Shown: positions 24,734 to 33,960, counted from the stretch's first letter. The stretch is 64,000 bases of DNA from Dechloromonas sp. CZR5 (GCF_008711155.1 NZ_VUYQ01000004.1:85627-149626), one strand, 5' to 3'. Notes: a model not told the origin generated them from the sequence alone. Translations and numbers: made by a program.

Positions 24734-25390
24734 ATGAATAAATTCATAGTCGGCGCCATGGTTGCACTGGGCATCGGCGCCGCCACCGGCGGCATCGTTG
24801 TCGCCTCGGGTGTCGTCAATGTGGCGGCAAACGAACCGCACAGTTCTTTCATCTACCAGACTTTGGCCTTCGCTCGCGAACGATCGATTGCCAGCCGGCT
24901 ATCCGATATCAATGTTCCGGAGAATTTCACAGACACCGAGCGAGTGCGCCGTGGCGCCGGAAACTATGCGGCGATGTGCGTGGACTGCCACTTGGCTCCG
25001 GAAATGGCCGATTCAGAAATCCGTAAAGGTCTGTATCCGACGCCGCCAAATCTGTCTGCCAAATCCGAGTTGTCTCCCGCACCGCGCAATGCAGCCCGCG
25101 ACTTCTGGATCATAAAGAACGGCATCAAGGCCTCAGGCATGCCAGCCTGGTCGTCGGGCGGAATGGAGGATGCAGCAATCTGGGATCTGGTTGCTTTCCT
25201 GCAAAAAATGCCGCTCATGGCGAAAGCGGATTATGAGCAACTGGTTGCTGCCAGTGATGGCCATTTCCATGGCGGCATGGCGGAGCACGATCATGCTGGA
25301 GGCCATGAGAGTCGTCACACTGAGCCGGAGGCTTTGCAGTCTGTAGCGAAGAATGCAAAGGGTCACGACCACAGTACCCATAAGCATTAA
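24734..25390 (+). CDS. c-type cytochrome with His-rich C-terminus
   Basis: 218 aa. N-terminal signal/anchor (MNKFIVGAMVALGIGAATGGIVVASG), one haem c site CVDCH (residues about 85), and a Met ligand candidate in ASGMPAW. The last ~45 residues are rich in His (GHFHGGMAEHDHAGGHESRH...HDHSTHKH), a likely copper-binding tail. Periplasmic, membrane-anchored. It lies in the copper module, so it may link electron flow to copper handling or detoxification; this is inference. No obvious partner oxidase is intact nearby. Confidence 0.85.
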   Translation: MNKFIVGAMVALGIGAATGGIVVASGVVNVAANEPHSSFIYQTLAFARERSIASRLSDINVPENFTDTERVRRGAGNYAAMCVDCHLAPEMADSEIRKGLYPTPPNLSAKSELSPAPRNAARDFWIIKNGIKASGMPAWSSGGMEDAAIWDLVAFLQKMPLMAKADYEQLVAASDGHFHGGMAEHDHAGGHESRHTEPEALQSVAKNAKGHDHSTHKH

Positions 25391-25402
25391 GCGGATTTCA
25401 CA

Positions 25403-25430
25403 GATTACGAAAATGTAATTTGTGGGTCAG
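25403..25430 (+). promoter_or_regulatory. CusR/CopR box 2 before DUF411-cusFCBA
   Basis: ATTAC-N6-GTAAT (25404-25419) with TGTAAT at 25414-25419 and GTCAG 6 nt further (25426-25430), nearly identical to box 1. It probably drives the DUF411-CusF-CusCBA unit. The GTG start at 25445 is very close, so the true start of the DUF411 gene may be slightly downstream. Confidence 0.72.
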
Positions 25431-25444
25431 CTATTTGTTGGTCA

Positions 25445-25927
25445 GTGACCAACATACTGCACTCACATTACGCCAACGGAGCCAACGCCATAAACCGATT
25501 ATTCCTTCCTTTTGCAACGCTAGCCCTTCTGGGGGTGAGTTCTGCTGCTGTATCGGCGGCTGAGGTGATCGATGTCTACAGAAGCCCAAGTTGCGGCTGC
25601 TGCGGCAACTGGATCGACTACATGAAAAATGCCAGCTTCGAAGTTCGCACGCATGTCGTCATGGATGTTCCACAAGCCCGCAAGCATCAGGGTATGCCCG
25701 ACCACTTCGGTTCCTGCCATACCGCCAAGGTGGGCGGCTATGCCGTTGAGGGGCATGTTCCGGCGGCCGATGTTCAACGCCTGCTCAAGGAAAAACCCAA
25801 GGCAATCGGCATTGCGGTTCCATCGATGCCGCCTGGATCGCCCGGCATGGAGAGCGCAAAACCGGTTCCCTATCGCACGCTGCTGGTTCTGGCCGCCGGT
25901 GAGAGCACCATTTTTGCCAAACACTGA
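25445..25927 (+). CDS. DUF411 metal-binding exported protein
   Basis: 160 aa if the GTG at 25445 is used. Hydrophobic export segment LFLPFATLALLGVSSAAVSAA, then the DUF411 core: VIDVYRSPSCGCCGNWIDYM with its CGCC pair, GSCHTAKVGGYAVEGHVPA, and IGIAVPSMPPGSPGME. DUF411 proteins are periplasmic and occur in copper and silver resistance operons, with a proposed metal-chaperone role through the Cys, His and Met residues. It precedes cusF by 24 bp. Confidence 0.9.
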   Translation: MTNILHSHYANGANAINRLFLPFATLALLGVSSAAVSAAEVIDVYRSPSCGCCGNWIDYMKNASFEVRTHVVMDVPQARKHQGMPDHFGSCHTAKVGGYAVEGHVPAADVQRLLKEKPKAIGIAVPSMPPGSPGMESAKPVPYRTLLVLAAGESTIFAKH

Positions 25928-25951
25928 TTCAACACCGACAGGAGAAACCTC

Positions 25952-26293
25952 ATGGACAACAAATTCATCGCCGCAGCATTGATCGCTTTCGCCTCGCAGC
26001 TTGGGCTACCTGCCTACGCTTCCGGCGACCATGCCGGGCACGGTATAGCTCAGGGCGGTGCGGCGGAAAAGCAGATGATCGACGGTCAGGTAAAGAAAAT
26101 CGACAAGGCGACCGGCAAGATCACGCTCTCCCATGGCCCGCTCACCAATCTAAATATGCCAGCCATGACGATGGTCTTCAAGGTCAGTAATGCCGCCTGG
26201 CTCGAGCAACTGAAGTCCGGGGACAAGATCCGTTTCATGGCCGACACCGTCAATGGCGCGCTCACCCTCGTTCATTTCGAAGCGGCTAAATAA
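25952..26293 (+). CDS. cusF: CusF-like periplasmic copper-binding protein
   Basis: 113 aa, signal peptide (MDNKFIAAALIAFASQLGLPAYA), His-rich linker GDHAGHG, then the CusF beta-barrel: GQVKKIDKATGKITLSHGPL, NLNMPAMTMVFKV. The Met-x-x-Met with nearby Trp/His pattern binds Cu(I)/Ag(I) and hands it to CusBA. Good ribosome site (ACAGGAGAAA) upstream. A second copy of this domain is fused to the end of CusB in the same operon. Confidence 0.92.
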   Translation: MDNKFIAAALIAFASQLGLPAYASGDHAGHGIAQGGAAEKQMIDGQVKKIDKATGKITLSHGPLTNLNMPAMTMVFKVSNAAWLEQLKSGDKIRFMADTVNGALTLVHFEAAK

Positions 26294-26369
26294 CAACAAA
26301 TATTGAACGGTACCGGATCGCATGGCGACTGGCGCTGTTAGTTGACATGGTGTATCAAAGGGAGGTCGC

Positions 26370-27641
26370 ATGCGTCGGTTTCGACATTTAACCATCATTA
26401 CGTTGCTCGGCATGATCGGCTTCGGAGCGCCGACTCTGGCCCAGGAAGTTGCGCCCGGCGCCAACATCGATAGCCTGCTGGCCTACGCCAAGTCACGCAA
26501 TCCGGAGTTTGCCGCCATGCAGGCGGAAGCAGATGCATCGGCGGAGCGTGTGGTCCCTGCCGGTGCTTTGCCCGATCCCAAGCTCAGGACCGAGTTGCGC
26601 GATATCACCCGCTTCGGGGAACAAAGCGCAACGCTCGAGCCGAGCCGTGTTGGCAGCACACGCTATCTACTAATGCAGGATATTCCCTGGTACGGCAAGC
26701 GCGATCTCAAGCGCGAGATTGCCGAATTGGAGGCGGATGGCGCCAAGGGCCGGGCGTTGGGTGTTTGGGCAGATATTGCCGGGCGCATCAAGGTCAATTT
26801 CTCCCAACTCTATTACCTCCGTGAGAATGAGCGTCTGACCCGGGAAATTCTCGATCTGATGAGACGCCTGGAGAAAGTTGCCCAAGTTCGCTACGCTGGC
26901 GGCCTGGCAGCCCAGCAAGATGTTATTCGCGCCCAGGTCGAGCAGACCAACATGCGCAATGAGTTGATTGCCCTCGAATCCGAGCAGCAGTATCAGCGTG
27001 CGCGCCTGAACGCCTTATTGTCGCGTCCGACTACTGCCCAACTGGCCGAACCGAGCCAGTTACGCAAACTTCCGGCACCGGCCATGCTCGATTTCACCAA
27101 GCTTGAAGAGCGGGTTCGAGCCAAAAATCCACAGCTCTTCGCCGACGAATCGAAAATCAAGGCCGCCGAGAAAACCCGCGACCTGACCTACAAGAATCGC
27201 TATCCGGATTTCACGCTGGGCGTGTCGCCCATTCAGTATCAGAGTGCTGTCAAGGAATGGGAATTGATGCTCGAACTGAATATCCCGTTGCAGCAGGCAT
27301 CGCGTCGCGCTCAGGAGCGGGAATCGGAATCGATGCTTATTGCCGCCCGAGCCCGTAAGGAACTCACTGTTAACCAAGTGACCGCTTTGTTGGCGGAAAG
27401 CCTGGCTGGCCTTGAGGCGGCTCGCCGTACTGAAAATCTACTGGCGGGCAGTCTGATTCCGCAATCGGAACTGACTTTCCAGGCGGCTCTGGCCGGTTAT
27501 GAGACGGGAAAGGTGGACTTCGCTACCTTGCTCGATGCACAGCGACAAATCCGTCAGGCCAAACAAAATCAATTCAAGGCACAGGTCGACGCTCAGGTGC
27601 GACTGGCCGAGATCGAACGATTGTTAGGGGAAGAACTATGA
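26370..27641 (+). CDS. cusC: CusC-like outer-membrane efflux channel (TolC family)
   Basis: 423 aa. Signal peptide, then two repeated helical coiled-coil regions typical of outer-membrane efflux proteins: DSLLAYAKSRNPEFAAMQAEA, VRYAGGLAAQQDVIRAQVEQT and FQAALAGYETGKVDFATLLDAQ. It forms the exit duct for the CusCBA pump. Start preceded by AAAGGGAGGTCGC. It overlaps cusB by 4 bp (ATGA), so the pump genes are translationally coupled. Confidence 0.93.
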   Translation: MRRFRHLTIITLLGMIGFGAPTLAQEVAPGANIDSLLAYAKSRNPEFAAMQAEADASAERVVPAGALPDPKLRTELRDITRFGEQSATLEPSRVGSTRYLLMQDIPWYGKRDLKREIAELEADGAKGRALGVWADIAGRIKVNFSQLYYLRENERLTREILDLMRRLEKVAQVRYAGGLAAQQDVIRAQVEQTNMRNELIALESEQQYQRARLNALLSRPTTAQLAEPSQLRKLPAPAMLDFTKLEERVRAKNPQLFADESKIKAAEKTRDLTYKNRYPDFTLGVSPIQYQSAVKEWELMLELNIPLQQASRRAQERESESMLIAARARKELTVNQVTALLAESLAGLEAARRTENLLAGSLIPQSELTFQAALAGYETGKVDFATLLDAQRQIRQAKQNQFKAQVDAQVRLAEIERLLGEEL

Positions 27642-29284
27642 ACAAGGGTGCAGGACTGAGCATCGGGGTACTGGCGCTTGCCATCGCAGGAGGCGGGGGG
27701 TACTGGCTGGGAGGCAGCAAAAGCGCGATGCTCGAGGCTTCCGGTACGCACGCAACGGTTACCGCCGGAGAGCCGACGAAGAAAGAACGCAAGCTGCTCT
27801 ACTACCGCAATCCGATGGGCTTGCCCGATACCTCGCCGGTACCCAAGAAAGACCCGATGGGGATGGACTATATCCCGGTCTACGAAGACGAACAGGACGA
27901 CGAACCGGCTGCTGCCAACCAGATCAAGATCAGTGTCGAGAAAGTGCAGAAGCTCGGGGTGCGTACTGAGGCCGCCCAATTGCGCGCCCTCGACAAAATT
28001 GTGCGAGCCGCGGGTCGGGTTGAACCAGACGAGCGCCGCATCTTTGCAATTTCCCCCAAATTCGAAGGCTATGTCGAACGCTTGCATGTCAATGTTACCG
28101 GTCAGCCGGTGGGCAAGGGACAGCCGCTGTTCGAGGTCTATAGCCCGGAACTGGTTTCGGCACAGCGTGAATACGCAATTGCCGCCCAAGGGCTCGAGTC
28201 CCTCAAAGGAGCTGGTGGTTCCGCCCAGGATGGCATGAAGCAACTGGCCGATTCCAGTTTGCTGCGCCTCAAGAATTGGGATATTTCGGACGAGCAGGTC
28301 AAGGCGCTGGCCAAGTCGGGCGAGGCCCGCCGCACACTGACCTTCCGTTCTCCGGTATCCGGCATTGTCACCGAGAAGAAGGCACTGCAGGGTATGCGCT
28401 TCCAGCCGGGTGAAGCCCTTTATCAGATAGCAGATCTGTCTGCCGTCTGGGTTGTTGCCGAGGTATTCGAGCAGGATATTGGTCAAGTCAAAACGGGGGC
28501 TAAGGCCAAGATTCGTATCAATGCCTACCCGGACAAGATTTTTGAAGGCACGATTACCTATGTGTATCCGACCCTTAGGGCGGAAACGCGGACGGTACCG
28601 GTGCGCGTCGAGTTGCCGAACCCAGGTCAGCTACTGAAGCCGGCCATGTTCGCCCAGGTCGAACTGCCGGTGGGCGCCAAGGGTGAGGTGGTGACCGTGC
28701 CGACCTCGGCCGTCATCGACAGCGGCACCCGCCGTATCGTGCTGGTTCAGGCCAAGGAAGGGCGATTCGAGCCGCGTGAGGTCAAGATCGGGCAGCGTGG
28801 CGACAACTACGTCGAGGTGCTGGAAGGAATCAGGAATGGCGAGCCGGTGGTGGTTGCCGCCAACTTCCTGATCGATGCAGAAAGCAATCTGAAGGCTGCG
28901 GTCGGTGGTTTTGGCCATGCCAGCCATGGTGGCGGCGCACCCAAACAAGATACTGCCGCAGCAGTGCCGACAGGAGAACATGCCGGACATAAGGAGGTCA
29001 AGCCGGCTGCTGTCGGCCACAAGGCGGAGGGTACGGTTGAAGCGTTTGATCCGAAAGCTGGATTGGTTACGCTCAATCATGGCCCGGTAGCCAGTCTCAA
29101 GTGGCCAGGCATGACCATGGAGTTCGTCGTGGCGACGCCAGCCCTGATGAGCGGACTCAAGCCCGGCATGTTGGTTTCCTTTGAGTTCGTCGAGCGCAAG
29201 CCCGGTGAATGGGTGGTTACTGCCATCAAGCCCGTTGTCTCTGCTGCCCCGCGTGCGGCAGCCAATTCCCATGCCGGTCACTGA
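27638..29284 (+). CDS. cusB: CusB-like periplasmic adaptor fused to a CusF-type domain
   Basis: 548 aa, longer than plain CusB (about 410). Order: signal anchor; heavy-metal-binding YHS-like segment LLYYRNPMGLPDTSPVPKKDPMGMDYIPVY; barrel/hairpin/lipoyl domains (VEPDERRIFAISPKFEGYVERL, SPVSGIVTEKKALQGMRF); His-rich linker (FGHASHGGG...GEHAGHKE); C-terminal CusF fold (VEAFDPKAGLVTLNHGPVASL, WPGMTMEFVV). Adaptor of the tripartite Cu(I)/Ag(I) efflux pump, with its own metal-chaperone domain. Ends 11 bp before cusA. Confidence 0.93.
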   Translation: MNKGAGLSIGVLALAIAGGGGYWLGGSKSAMLEASGTHATVTAGEPTKKERKLLYYRNPMGLPDTSPVPKKDPMGMDYIPVYEDEQDDEPAAANQIKISVEKVQKLGVRTEAAQLRALDKIVRAAGRVEPDERRIFAISPKFEGYVERLHVNVTGQPVGKGQPLFEVYSPELVSAQREYAIAAQGLESLKGAGGSAQDGMKQLADSSLLRLKNWDISDEQVKALAKSGEARRTLTFRSPVSGIVTEKKALQGMRFQPGEALYQIADLSAVWVVAEVFEQDIGQVKTGAKAKIRINAYPDKIFEGTITYVYPTLRAETRTVPVRVELPNPGQLLKPAMFAQVELPVGAKGEVVTVPTSAVIDSGTRRIVLVQAKEGRFEPREVKIGQRGDNYVEVLEGIRNGEPVVVAANFLIDAESNLKAAVGGFGHASHGGGAPKQDTAAAVPTGEHAGHKEVKPAAVGHKAEGTVEAFDPKAGLVTLNHGPVASLKWPGMTMEFVVATPALMSGLKPGMLVSFEFVERKPGEWVVTAIKPVVSAAPRAAANSHAGH

Positions 29285-29295
29285 CGGGGAATAGC

Positions 29296-32200
29296 ATGCT
29301 CGCAAAAATTATTGAATGGTCGGGTCGCAACCGCTTCCTCGTCCTGCTCGCTACGTTGTTCGTCATTGTCGGCGGTGTCGTCGCAGTCATGAAGACGCCG
29401 CTCGACGCACTGCCCGACCTCTCCGATGTCCAAGTCATCGTCTATACCGAATACCCTGGCCAGGCACCGCAGGTCGTTGAAGATCAGGTTACCTACCCGT
29501 TGACCACCGCCATGCTGTCGGTGCCGAAATCGAAGGTCGTGCGCGGTTTCTCCTTCTTTGGCGCCTCCTTCGTCTACGTCATTTTCGAGGACGGTACCGA
29601 TATTTACTGGGCGCGTTCGCGGGTGCTCGAGTATCTCAATTTCGCCGCCGGCCGCATGCCCAAGGGCGTCACGCCGCAGATCGGTCCCGATGCCACCGGT
29701 GTCGGCTGGGTCTATCAATATGCCGTGCTGGCCAAGGACAAGACGCTGGCCGAACTGCGCACGCTGCAAGACTGGTATCTGCGCTACCAACTGACCAAGG
29801 CGCACGGCGTCGCCGAAGTGGCTTCGATCGGTGGTTTCGTGCAGACCTATCAGGTCACCGTCAACCCGGTGAAGATGCGGGCCTACGGTATTCCGCTGGC
29901 CGCCGTTTCCAAAGTGATCCGTGAGTCGAACCGTGACGTTGGTGGTCGTGTCGTCGAAATGGCTGAAACCGAATACATGGTGCGCGGCAAGGGCTATTTG
30001 CGTGGCACGGCCGATATCGAGAATCTTGTGGTCAAGGCGCAAGGTGGTACGCCGGTTCTGATCCGCGACATCGCCCGCGTCGAACTGGCTCCGGACGAGC
30101 GGCGTGGCTTGACCGAGTTGAACGGCGAAGGCGAAGTCGTCTCCGGCATTGCCATGGCCCGCTATGGCCAGAATGCGCTGGAAGTCATTCATAACCTCAA
30201 GGAAAAAATTGGCGAAATATCGGCAGGCCTACCGGAGGGTGTCACTATCGAGACGGTGTACGACCGCTCGGAACTGATCCATCGTGCCATCGATACGCTG
30301 AAGCGCACGCTGCTCGAGGAAAGTCTAATCGTCGCGCTGGTCTGTATTGTTTTCCTGCTGCATTTCCGCAGTGCGCTGGTTGCCATCCTGATGCTCCCGG
30401 TCGGCGTCCTCATTGCCTTCATTTCAATGCGCTTGCTTGGTATGAACTCGAACCTGATGAGCCTGGGCGGCATCGCCATCGCCATCGGCGCGATGATCGA
30501 TGCGGCGATCGTGATGATCGAAAATGCCCACAAACATATCGAGCGACTTCCGGAAGAGCACGGTCACGCGGAACGTATCGAGGCAATGATTGCCGCGTGC
30601 AAGGAAGTTGGCCCGGCACTGTTCTTTTCGCTCCTCATCATCACTGTCTCCTTCCTGCCTGTGTTCACGCTGGAAGCCCAGGAAGGCCGCTTGTTTGCGC
30701 CGTTGGCCTTTACAAAAACCTTTTCCATGGCTGGTGCTGCCTTGTTGTCGGTCACATTGGTACCGGTGCTGATGATGCTCTTCATACGCGGCAAGATCAT
30801 GCCTGAGGCAAAGAACCCGGTGAATCGTGCGCTGATCTGGGCTTATCGGCCGATCATCGCCTGGGTGATGCGCTGGAAGAAAACGACCATCTTGACTGCC
30901 TTGATCGCGTTGGCTGTATCGATCTACCCCGCCAGTAAGCTGGGCTCGGAATTCATGCCGACCCTGAACGAAGGTACGCTGTTCTACATGCCGGCTTCGC
31001 TGCCCGGCATGTCGATCACCAAGGCCGCCGAGCTGCTGCAGACCCAGAACAAGATTATCAAGAGCTTCCCGGAAGTGGCCTCGGTTTACGGTAAAGCCGG
31101 GCGCGCCAATACGGCCACTGACCCAGCGCCGACCGAGATGTTCGAGACGGTGATCAACTTGAAACCAGAGTCCGAGTGGCGTCCCGGAATGACCACCGAC
31201 AAGCTGATTGCCGAGATGGACAAAGCCTTGCAGTTCCCCGGTGTATCGAACGCCTGGACGATGCCGATCAAGGCACGTATCGACATGCTGTCCACTGGCA
31301 TCCGCACGCCGATCGGCATCAAGGTTTTCGGTAAAGACCTGGGTGAGATGGAAAAACTGGCTCGGGAGATTGAGACTGTAGTCAAAACTGTGCCGGGAAC
31401 GACTTCTGCTTTTGCCGAGCGCATCACCGGTGGTTTTTACCTCAATATCGAGCCGGACCGCGCCCAGTTGGCCCGTTACGGCCTGGCCGTCGGCGACGTG
31501 CAGGAGGTTATCGGCCAGGCCCTGGGCGGTGAGATGGTGACAACCACCGTCGAAGGCCGCGAGCGTTTCGGCGTGAACATCCGCTACCCGCGTGAACTGC
31601 GCTCCGACCCGCAGCAAATCGCCCGTGAAGTACTGGTACCGACCATGGGGGGCGCAATGATTCCGATCGGCCAGCTGGCCAAGGTTGAAGTGGCCAAGGG
31701 GACGCCCGGAATCCGTACCGAAAATGCGCTGCTCTCGGCGTATATCTTCGTGGACATCCGTGACCGGGACATCGGTGGCTATGTGGCCGATGCCAAGAGG
31801 GCGGTCGCCGAGAAGGTGAAGTTCCCGCCGGGTTACTACGCTACCTGGAGCGGCCAGTTCGAATCCATGGAGCGGGCCATCGAGAAGATGAAGATCGTCG
31901 TGCCAGTCACGTTGCTCATCATCTTCCTGTTGCTCTACCTCAACTTCAAGCGCCTCACCGAAACCATCATCGTCATGCTGTCCGTGCCGTTTGCGCTGGT
32001 CGGCGGCGTCTGGTTGATGTGGCTGCTTGGCTACAACCTGTCAGTGGCAGTCGCCGTGGGCTTTATCGCGCTAGCCGGTGTGGCAGCAGAAACCGGTGTC
32101 GTCATGCTGATCTACCTCGATCATGCGTGGGAGGAAGTGAAAGCCAAACGCCGTACCGAGGGGCAGGCGCCCAGTGTGCATGATCTCTACGATGCCATCA

Positions 32201-32430
32201 TGGAAGGCGCTGTCGAGCGGGTTCGTCCCAAGATGATGACGGTGGTTGCCATCATGGCTGGCCTGCTGCCGATTATGTGGGGTACGGGGACCGGTTCCGA
32301 AGTAATGAGCCGTATCGCTGCCCCGATGGTTGGCGGCATGATCTCCTCGACTGTCCTGACCTTGGCTGTCATTCCGGCGATCTACGCTTTGGTCAAACAG
32401 TGGCGAATCGCCAGAAATTTGGAAAGCTGA
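29296..32430 (+). CDS. cusA: CusA-like Cu(I)/Ag(I) RND efflux pump
   Basis: 1044 aa from the ATG at 29296 (MLAKIIEWSGRNRFLVLLA); the frame is open into cusB but that part is shadow. Twelve membrane helices and two large periplasmic loops of the heavy-metal efflux RND family. Hallmarks: PLDALPDLSDVQVIVYTEYPGQ, GSEFMPTLNEGTLFYMP, RKxx proton-relay helix AIAIGAMIDAAIVMIENAH, and several Met residues positioned for a relay (MPIKARIDMLSTGIRTPIGIKV). Exports monovalent copper or silver with CusB and CusC. Complete. Confidence 0.96.
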   Translation: MLAKIIEWSGRNRFLVLLATLFVIVGGVVAVMKTPLDALPDLSDVQVIVYTEYPGQAPQVVEDQVTYPLTTAMLSVPKSKVVRGFSFFGASFVYVIFEDGTDIYWARSRVLEYLNFAAGRMPKGVTPQIGPDATGVGWVYQYAVLAKDKTLAELRTLQDWYLRYQLTKAHGVAEVASIGGFVQTYQVTVNPVKMRAYGIPLAAVSKVIRESNRDVGGRVVEMAETEYMVRGKGYLRGTADIENLVVKAQGGTPVLIRDIARVELAPDERRGLTELNGEGEVVSGIAMARYGQNALEVIHNLKEKIGEISAGLPEGVTIETVYDRSELIHRAIDTLKRTLLEESLIVALVCIVFLLHFRSALVAILMLPVGVLIAFISMRLLGMNSNLMSLGGIAIAIGAMIDAAIVMIENAHKHIERLPEEHGHAERIEAMIAACKEVGPALFFSLLIITVSFLPVFTLEAQEGRLFAPLAFTKTFSMAGAALLSVTLVPVLMMLFIRGKIMPEAKNPVNRALIWAYRPIIAWVMRWKKTTILTALIALAVSIYPASKLGSEFMPTLNEGTLFYMPASLPGMSITKAAELLQTQNKIIKSFPEVASVYGKAGRANTATDPAPTEMFETVINLKPESEWRPGMTTDKLIAEMDKALQFPGVSNAWTMPIKARIDMLSTGIRTPIGIKVFGKDLGEMEKLAREIETVVKTVPGTTSAFAERITGGFYLNIEPDRAQLARYGLAVGDVQEVIGQALGGEMVTTTVEGRERFGVNIRYPRELRSDPQQIAREVLVPTMGGAMIPIGQLAKVEVAKGTPGIRTENALLSAYIFVDIRDRDIGGYVADAKRAVAEKVKFPPGYYATWSGQFESMERAIEKMKIVVPVTLLIIFLLLYLNFKRLTETIIVMLSVPFALVGGVWLMWLLGYNLSVAVAVGFIALAGVAAETGVVMLIYLDHAWEEVKAKRRTEGQAPSVHDLYDAIMEGAVERVRPKMMTVVAIMAGLLPIMWGTGTGSEVMSRIAAPMVGGMISSTVLTLAVIPAIYALVKQWRIARNLES

Positions 32431-32442
32431 GGTCGTACTCGT

Positions 32443-32700
32443 ATGTTTGATTCCCTGCTTTCGGACAGTAGATTCATGTCCCCGGATACTCGCTCACACA
32501 CAAGGCTTTGGTACCGTTCCCGCGTCTCAATCAGCATCGCCATGCTGGTGGTAGTTCTCCTTTTCTTCGTGATTCGTGAGCATTGGGAGCATCTTGCCGG
32601 ACGCTGGATTTATTTATTGCTCCTACTTTGCCCCTTGATGCATCTATTTGGACACGGGGAGCATGGCAGGCATGGCAACTTAGGAGGTTCGAATGATTAA
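32443..32700 (+). CDS. DUF2933-type small membrane protein
   Basis: 85 aa (an ATG eleven codons in is an alternative start). One to two hydrophobic helices, SISIAMLVVVLLFFVIREHWEHLAG and WIYLLLLLCPLMHLFGHGEHGRHG; the CPLMHLF-GHG-HG end is the DUF2933 signature found next to metal-efflux genes. The Cys, Met and His residues could bind metal. Follows cusA by 12 bp and overlaps the cytochrome gene by 8 bp. Confidence 0.85.
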   Translation: MFDSLLSDSRFMSPDTRSHTRLWYRSRVSISIAMLVVVLLFFVIREHWEHLAGRWIYLLLLLCPLMHLFGHGEHGRHGNLGGSND

Positions 32701-33091
32701 ACACAACATCAAGGCCGGTTCTGCCGCGCTGCTTTCGCTGGTGGCAAGCTTGTCCTTCGCGCAGGGCTGGCAGGTACCGCAGCCGAGTCCAGGGCTAATG
32801 CCCAACCCGGTTCAAGGGAAATCCCTGTTTTTGCAGAACTGTGCAAGTTGTCACGGCGCCGATCTGAAAGGCGTCGATAAAGGCGACAAGAAGGGGCCTC
32901 CTCTGTTGCACAAGATTTATGAGCCGTCGCACCATGGTGATGCTGCATTTCAACTTGCAGCGAAAAATGGTGTCCGAGCCCATCACTGGCCCTATGGTGA
33001 TATGGCTCCGGTTCCCTCAGTAACTCCCGATGATGTTGCACACATCACCGCCTATGTACGTGCTGAACAGCGCAAGATCGGCATTCAATGA
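32693..33091 (+). CDS. Periplasmic cytochrome c
   Basis: 132 aa. Signal peptide (MIKHNIKAGSAALLSLVASLSFA), haem c site CASCH in GKSLFLQNCASCHGADLKG, and Met ligand candidate GDMAPVPSVTPDDVAHITAYV. Small class I cytochrome. Ribosome site TTAGGAGGTTCG just before the ATG. Last gene of the cus operon; an electron carrier role for copper oxidation or stress respiration is only inferred. Confidence 0.9.
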   Translation: MIKHNIKAGSAALLSLVASLSFAQGWQVPQPSPGLMPNPVQGKSLFLQNCASCHGADLKGVDKGDKKGPPLLHKIYEPSHHGDAAFQLAAKNGVRAHHWPYGDMAPVPSVTPDDVAHITAYVRAEQRKIGIQ

Positions 33092-33104
33092 TCGTGGTTG
33101 CCGC

Positions 33105-33425
33105 ATGCGCGCTCCAAGTTTAATTGATGAGGAATTGCCTCTTGAAATAAACGACTGCGTTGCCATTCTGGTTGCATTGACCACATCAACACATGATTGG
33201 CATCGCGAGGTGTTTCAATCCGTACTGTCCGATCTATTGCGGCAGATTCGAATCTTGCCGTCGGTGATCGATAACGTACGTTGTTTGCTGGAGAGGGAGC
33301 TCAGTGTTCCTTACTGTCCACAGTGGCGAGTATCCGAAATGGAGTATGAGCGGCGAAAGAGGCTGGTCTTTCTGTGTCTCCGGGATATCAATGGAGCTAT
33401 TGATAACGCATTGAACGCCAGTTAG
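33105..33425 (+). CDS. Hypothetical protein after the cus operon
   Basis: 106 aa from the ATG at 33105 (MRAPSLIDEELPLEIND), 13 bp after the cytochrome stop. Mostly helical, soluble, with two Cys near VRCLLERELSVPYCPQ. No family recognised. Translated in a different frame from the cytochrome, with no signal peptide. It may be a cytoplasmic regulator or simply an orphan of island assembly. Confidence 0.5.
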   Translation: MRAPSLIDEELPLEINDCVAILVALTTSTHDWHREVFQSVLSDLLRQIRILPSVIDNVRCLLERELSVPYCPQWRVSEMEYERRKRLVFLCLRDINGAIDNALNAS

Positions 33426-33533
33426 TTCGAGCATTCATGACTTCTTGCTGATAATTTGATAATGCGCTGGCCATCGTCTTGACAGGCAAGTGGGTTCATT
33501 CGTCCTGATGCTCGAATCAGGAGAGGAGTTCCT

Positions 33534-33748
33534 ATGTCAATTGATACCGTCAGCCGTAGTTTCCCGGCATCATCCGCAAATTCAACTACAGCCGAGAATC
33601 GAGAGGCTTCCGCTTTAAAAAGGCTGCACTTCAAGCTGATCAAGTTGAAGTGTTAGCCAAACATCGTCAGAACGAGCAGCCTGTTTCAGAAGTTGTGATC
33701 AAGGCCAAAGGCCAACACACGGGCTATTTGCTCAACATCATCGCCTGA
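33534..33748 (+). pseudogene. Small gene with -1 frameshift at TTTAAAA
   Basis: ATG at 33534 with ribosome site AGGAGAGGAG. The zero frame (MSIDTVSRSFPASSANSTTA...) stops after 40 aa at 33656. From the heptamer T-TTA-AAA (33614-33620, in phase for a -1 slip) the -1 frame continues KAALQADQVEVLAKHRQN, QPVSEVVIKAKGQHTGYLL and stops at 33748, giving a coherent protein of about 71 aa. Either a 1-base loss in an A-run or programmed frameshifting. The function is unknown. Confidence 0.55.
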
Positions 33749-33789
33749 TGCGAGGCACATTCGCTCCTCTGGGCTGCTGCAGATTGCGT

Positions 33790-33960
33790 GGGTTGCAGGG
33801 ACCGGTTCCGGAGCAATGGGCCGTATCACCGTACCGATGGTCGGTGGCATGATTTCCTCGACTCTCCTGACCTTCGGTAATCCTGGCGGTCTATGCGCTG
33901 GTCAAGCAGTGGCGGCTTGACAGAGGAAATGAGGAACAGATGTCTGGATGTCAAAAATCG
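33790..33960 (+). pseudogene. Decayed copy of a cusA 3' end
   Basis: The stretch from GGGACCGGTTCCGGAG to GTCAAGCAGTGGCGG closely parallels the end of cusA in this island (32284-32410): GTGSGAMGRITVPMVGGMISS, VYALVKQWR can be read with frameshifts. No start and an extra base near the CTTCGGTAATCC region break the frame. It marks a second, related RND gene lost during island assembly. Confidence 0.8.

Noticed and set aside
33422..33643. 73-codon minus-strand frame
   Set aside because: Opposite the frameshifted plus-strand gene, which has a good ribosome site and a coherent protein.
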